A stretch of 64,000 bases of DNA from assembly GCA_902606175.1 (NCBI GenBank), contig CACLEZ010000010.1, forward strand, positions 1 to 64,000. The letters are read 5' to 3'. Under the pieces are notes generated by a model. It was not told where the DNA came from, searched no databases, and was given only the letters and a program-made list of their open reading frames with translations. The DNA comes from an uncultured SAR86 cluster bacterium (GTDB lineage: Bacteria; Pseudomonadota; Gammaproteobacteria; Magnimaribacterales; Magnimaribacteraceae). This document shows, in pieces, positions 61,453 through 64,000 of the stretch. The translations under genes were made by a program, and so were the position numbers. Position 1 is the first letter of the stretch; each line of letters begins with the position of its first letter.

Positions 61453-62553
61453 TTATTTTATATTTTTGAGTAATTTCTCTACTTCTTTTATCAAGCTATC
61501 TTGATGGGGTTGAAGCTCTTGCTGACCAAGGTTTCCGATGATTCTTTGAAACGGGTCTTCAATACCCATATTTTCTTTAGCTAGAGTTTCGATTACTGAG
61601 TGCGCAAAGAAGGGCACGGTCGCTGCACTATAACCACCTTCATGGGTCATAAGAATTTTTCCATTACAAACTTCGTCAGCTATTTTCATTAGTTTCTGTG
61701 TTAGAGATTTAAATCCTTCACCAGTCATCATTTGTCTACCAATAGGATCACCTGCACCTCCATCAAAACCTGAAGGCACAATGATTATTTCAGGTTTATA
61801 TTTTTCAATCGCCGGTATTACCACCCGATCAAACGCCGCTTCATAAGCTCCAACACCAGAACCAGGAGGTAGAGGAATATTAATATTATAACCAGCTCCT
61901 TTTTCTTCCCCATTTTCAGAGACAAGACCAGAATTAGTCGGGAAATTTCTATCTTGATGAATAGAAATTGTTAAAGCATTAGAGTCATTATAAAAAGCAG
62001 CTTGCGTTCCGTTTCCATGATGCACATCCCAGTCAATAAAAGCTATTTTGTGTAGATCTTTATTTTTAAGAGCATGCTTGCCGGCAATAGCGGCATTACC
62101 AAAAATACAAAACCCCATAGCTTTATTCGGCATAGCATGGTGACCAGGAGGTCTTACTAAAGCATATGCATTATTAACCTTTTCGTCTATCACATGGTCA
62201 ATAGCTTCAATGACCCCTCCAGCAGAGAGCAAAGCAATATCAAAACTACCAATTCCAGTCGGTGTCGTGATACCCGCATCAATATTTATGGATTCATTAA
62301 GTGATTTAATATACTCAAAATGATTTTCAGTATGAAATAACAAAATTTCATCTTTAGTTGCCTTTCTGGGAGTTATTTGAAAAAGTTTTTCATAAAGGCC
62401 TGAAACTTCCATTAAGTTTTTGATTCTCCTTTTTGCATCAGGATTCTCTGAATGTTGAAAGGGCTCAACTGGAAAGCCATAGGGCACATAATCAGCATGA
62501 TTCCCAGTGTCATGCCAAAGATAAAGCTCGTGAAATACTATTCCTGTTTTCAT
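61453..62553 (-). CDS. Histone-deacetylase-like / acetylpolyamine amidohydrolase
   Basis: A 366-aa zinc amidohydrolase. VRPPGHHAMPNKAMGFCIF carries the paired His active site, and IDWDVHHGNGTQAAFY supplies the metal Asp and His. GGAGDPIGRQMMTGEGF carries a further Asp, and HEGGYSAATVP is near the C-terminus. Bacterial members remove acetyl groups from polyamines or similar amines. Its position next to a glutamine-synthetase-like gene supports a polyamine role. Confidence 0.88.
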   Translation of the reverse strand: MKTGIVFHELYLWHDTGNHADYVPYGFPVEPFQHSENPDAKRRIKNLMEVSGLYEKLFQITPRKATKDEILLFHTENHFEYIKSLNESINIDAGITTPTGIGSFDIALLSAGGVIEAIDHVIDEKVNNAYALVRPPGHHAMPNKAMGFCIFGNAAIAGKHALKNKDLHKIAFIDWDVHHGNGTQAAFYNDSNALTISIHQDRNFPTNSGLVSENGEEKGAGYNINIPLPPGSGVGAYEAAFDRVVIPAIEKYKPEIIIVPSGFDGGAGDPIGRQMMTGEGFKSLTQKLMKIADEVCNGKILMTHEGGYSAATVPFFAHSVIETLAKENMGIEDPFQRIIGNLGQQELQPHQDSLIKEVEKLLKNIK

Positions 62554-62555
62554 TG

Positions 62556-63953
62556 TTATATTATTTCAAAGTATCTATCTAACTCCCATAGAGAAATTTC
62601 ATCAGACTCAAAAAAGCTTTTATTTTTCTGGAATTCTTTAAATTCCCAAATCCTAGTGTTTGCAAAATGTTTAACAAATGTTTCTCCAAAAAGATCTTTG
62701 GCTGATTCTGAATTCTTAAAAAGATTTGCTGCTTCACCCAAATTAGAAGGTACTTGATATTTTCGTTCTAGATTTAAATCATATGCACCACCTAAAGTTT
62801 CCTCGGTAGGATCAATTTTCTCTTGAATCCCAAGAAATCCTGCACCTAATGTTGCAGCAAGCGCAAGATACGGGTTGGAATCTGCACCCGGCAGTCTATT
62901 TTCAATCCTTTGACTGGTGGAATCACCTTTTATAGCTCTGAACGCTGTTGTTCTATTTTCAATTCCCCAAGTCATATTTATTGGAGCCCATGCTCCAGGG
63001 CAAAGTCTTTTATAGGAATTTACGGTAGGTGCAATCATTATAGAAAACTCTCTCATATATTTTTGTAAACCTCCAATAAAGTATCTTAATTGCTCCGGAA
63101 GTTCTTTTTGACTAGATGCGAATAGCGATTTTCCTTCAAGATCTTGAAGGGAAGTGTGAATATGACCAGATTGTCCAGGATACTTATCTGACCATTTCGC
63201 CATAAAATTTGCCATAAGATCATTTTTTTGAAACAGAACCTTAGAGAAAGTCTTAAATAAAGTTGCTTTATCAGCGGCATTTAGCGAATCATCTACAGTT
63301 ATAGCTGCCTCTATCACTCCAGGTCCTGTTTCAGTATGGAGACCTTCGAGATGCATATCCATATCCATACATAAATTCAACAATTCATTATAAAGGTGAG
63401 ACTCAACAGAGCTCCTTAGTATCGAATATCCAAACATTCCTGGAGTGAAATTAATAAGATTTGAATAATTTTTACTCCTTATAGAATGAGGTGTTTCATT
63501 AAAAAGAAAAAATTCATATTCAAAAGCAGACTTTGATCTTATTCCTACATTTTCCATATTATTAATGATTTTATTAAGCAAACCTCTAGGACACACTTCA
63601 TCTTCGGATAATTCTGCTAGAAAGAATGGAATATTCTCTTCAAATGGATTGATCCTTCCGGATTCAGGAATAATATTTGCTTTAGCATCAGGAAATCCTG
63701 AGTGCCATCCTGTATAAAGATTGTCCACTGATTCATTCTTAAGTTCATATAATTCATCATTGCTATCCCAACCAAATATTACATCGCAAAATCCAAAACC
63801 TTTTTTTGAAGATTTAATAAATTTATCTACATGCATATATTTTCCTCGGAGAATGCCATCTATATCCGTTAGTCCAACTTTGACATACTCTGTTTTAGAA
63901 GAATCTAAAAACTTTTTTACATCCTCTGCTGACTTTAATTTTCTAATCTTCAT
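62556..63953 (-). CDS. Glutamine-synthetase family protein (gamma-glutamylpolyamine synthetase-like)
   Basis: A 465-aa member of the glutamine synthetase family, of the PuuA/GlnA-like type. VGLTDIDGILRGKYM marks the PuuA-like N-terminal region; EYEFFLF, GPGVIEAAI and SGHIHTSL bear metal and glutamate ligands. PAWAPINMTWGIENRTTAFRAI and RLPGADSNPYLALAA are typical. It likely joins glutamate to an amine. It leads the HDAC-SDR operon. A ribosome site (AGGAAGGA) precedes the ATG. Confidence 0.88.
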   Translation of the reverse strand: MKIRKLKSAEDVKKFLDSSKTEYVKVGLTDIDGILRGKYMHVDKFIKSSKKGFGFCDVIFGWDSNDELYELKNESVDNLYTGWHSGFPDAKANIIPESGRINPFEENIPFFLAELSEDEVCPRGLLNKIINNMENVGIRSKSAFEYEFFLFNETPHSIRSKNYSNLINFTPGMFGYSILRSSVESHLYNELLNLCMDMDMHLEGLHTETGPGVIEAAITVDDSLNAADKATLFKTFSKVLFQKNDLMANFMAKWSDKYPGQSGHIHTSLQDLEGKSLFASSQKELPEQLRYFIGGLQKYMREFSIMIAPTVNSYKRLCPGAWAPINMTWGIENRTTAFRAIKGDSTSQRIENRLPGADSNPYLALAATLGAGFLGIQEKIDPTEETLGGAYDLNLERKYQVPSNLGEAANLFKNSESAKDLFGETFVKHFANTRIWEFKEFQKNKSFFESDEISLWELDRYFEII

Positions 63954-64000
63954 GATTCCTTCCTGATGGTTTTAGCGTAAAAAAATACAAACTGTTAGAA

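Noticed and set aside
1-64000. CRISPR arrays, rRNA genes, insertion sequences, prophage or integrase
   Set aside because: I read through and saw no repeated spacer-like units, rRNA, transposase or phage genes.

Overview
The window is a densely packed, A+T-rich (by eye roughly one third G+C) bacterial chromosome segment. It carries about 69 protein genes, two tRNAs, and no rRNA, CRISPR array, insertion sequence or prophage. The gene blocks dnaX-recR, DUF3108-purN-purM-DUF2066-hda and arsC-like/tlpA-like are typical of Gammaproteobacteria. Very short intergenic gaps, many 1-11 base overlaps, a TonB receptor, a photolyase, and P450, Baeyer-Villiger and Rieske oxygenases suggest a streamlined, sunlit marine gammaproteobacterium. 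SAR86-like is my best guess, and it is an inference from gene content only.

Layout. 0-13.8 kb: housekeeping genes (clamp loader, RecR, dCTP deaminase, purine synthesis, phospholipid synthesis, Hda, SppA, exonuclease VII, envelope peptidase, thioredoxin-like lipoprotein). 13.8-20 kb: a minus-strand operon for a biotin-dependent acyl-CoA carboxylase, an AtuA-like protein and an enoyl-CoA hydratase, resembling the acyclic terpene (Atu) pathway. A Baeyer-Villiger-type monooxygenase with an altered fingerprint lies next to it. 22-27.6 kb: pseudoazurin, a saccharopine-dehydrogenase-like enzyme, a glyoxalase-fold protein and a run of small secreted, membrane or coiled-coil proteins, several too short for ordinary gene calls. 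27.6-32 kb: tRNA-Val, a DUF305/beta-propeller lipoprotein, an ABC-F ATPase. 32-38 kb: an MHS-type transporter, a three-gene ferric iron ABC importer behind a perfect Fur-like palindrome, and a CYP153-like P450. 38-47 kb: YugP-like protease, a photolyase of the iron-sulfur family that seems to lack three cluster cysteines, a Rieske oxygenase followed by an ABC-2 exporter, a tightly overlapping small-gene train containing DUF2256, QueH and peptidase E. 47-64 kb: tRNA-Asp, nuclease, short-chain dehydrogenases, a serine hydrolase, two tandem gamma-glutamyltransferases, an SLC13 transporter, a TonB receptor, patatin plus M48 protease, and a putative polyamine set (glutamine-synthetase-like, HDAC-like amidohydrolase, SDR).

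How it fits together. The catabolic blocks point to use of branched lipids or terpenes (carboxylase operon, monooxygenases), peptides or glutathione (secreted gamma-glutamyltransferases) and polyamines, with organic acids entering through SLC13 and MHS carriers. I found no single large unknown machine. The most interesting signals are a possible slippage site in dnaX, residue losses in several enzymes (BVMO, photolyase, RidA-like, SDR), a small repeat family of secreted proteins at 25.7-27 kb, short ORFs that standard gene calling would miss, and promoter patterns suggesting leaderless messages.
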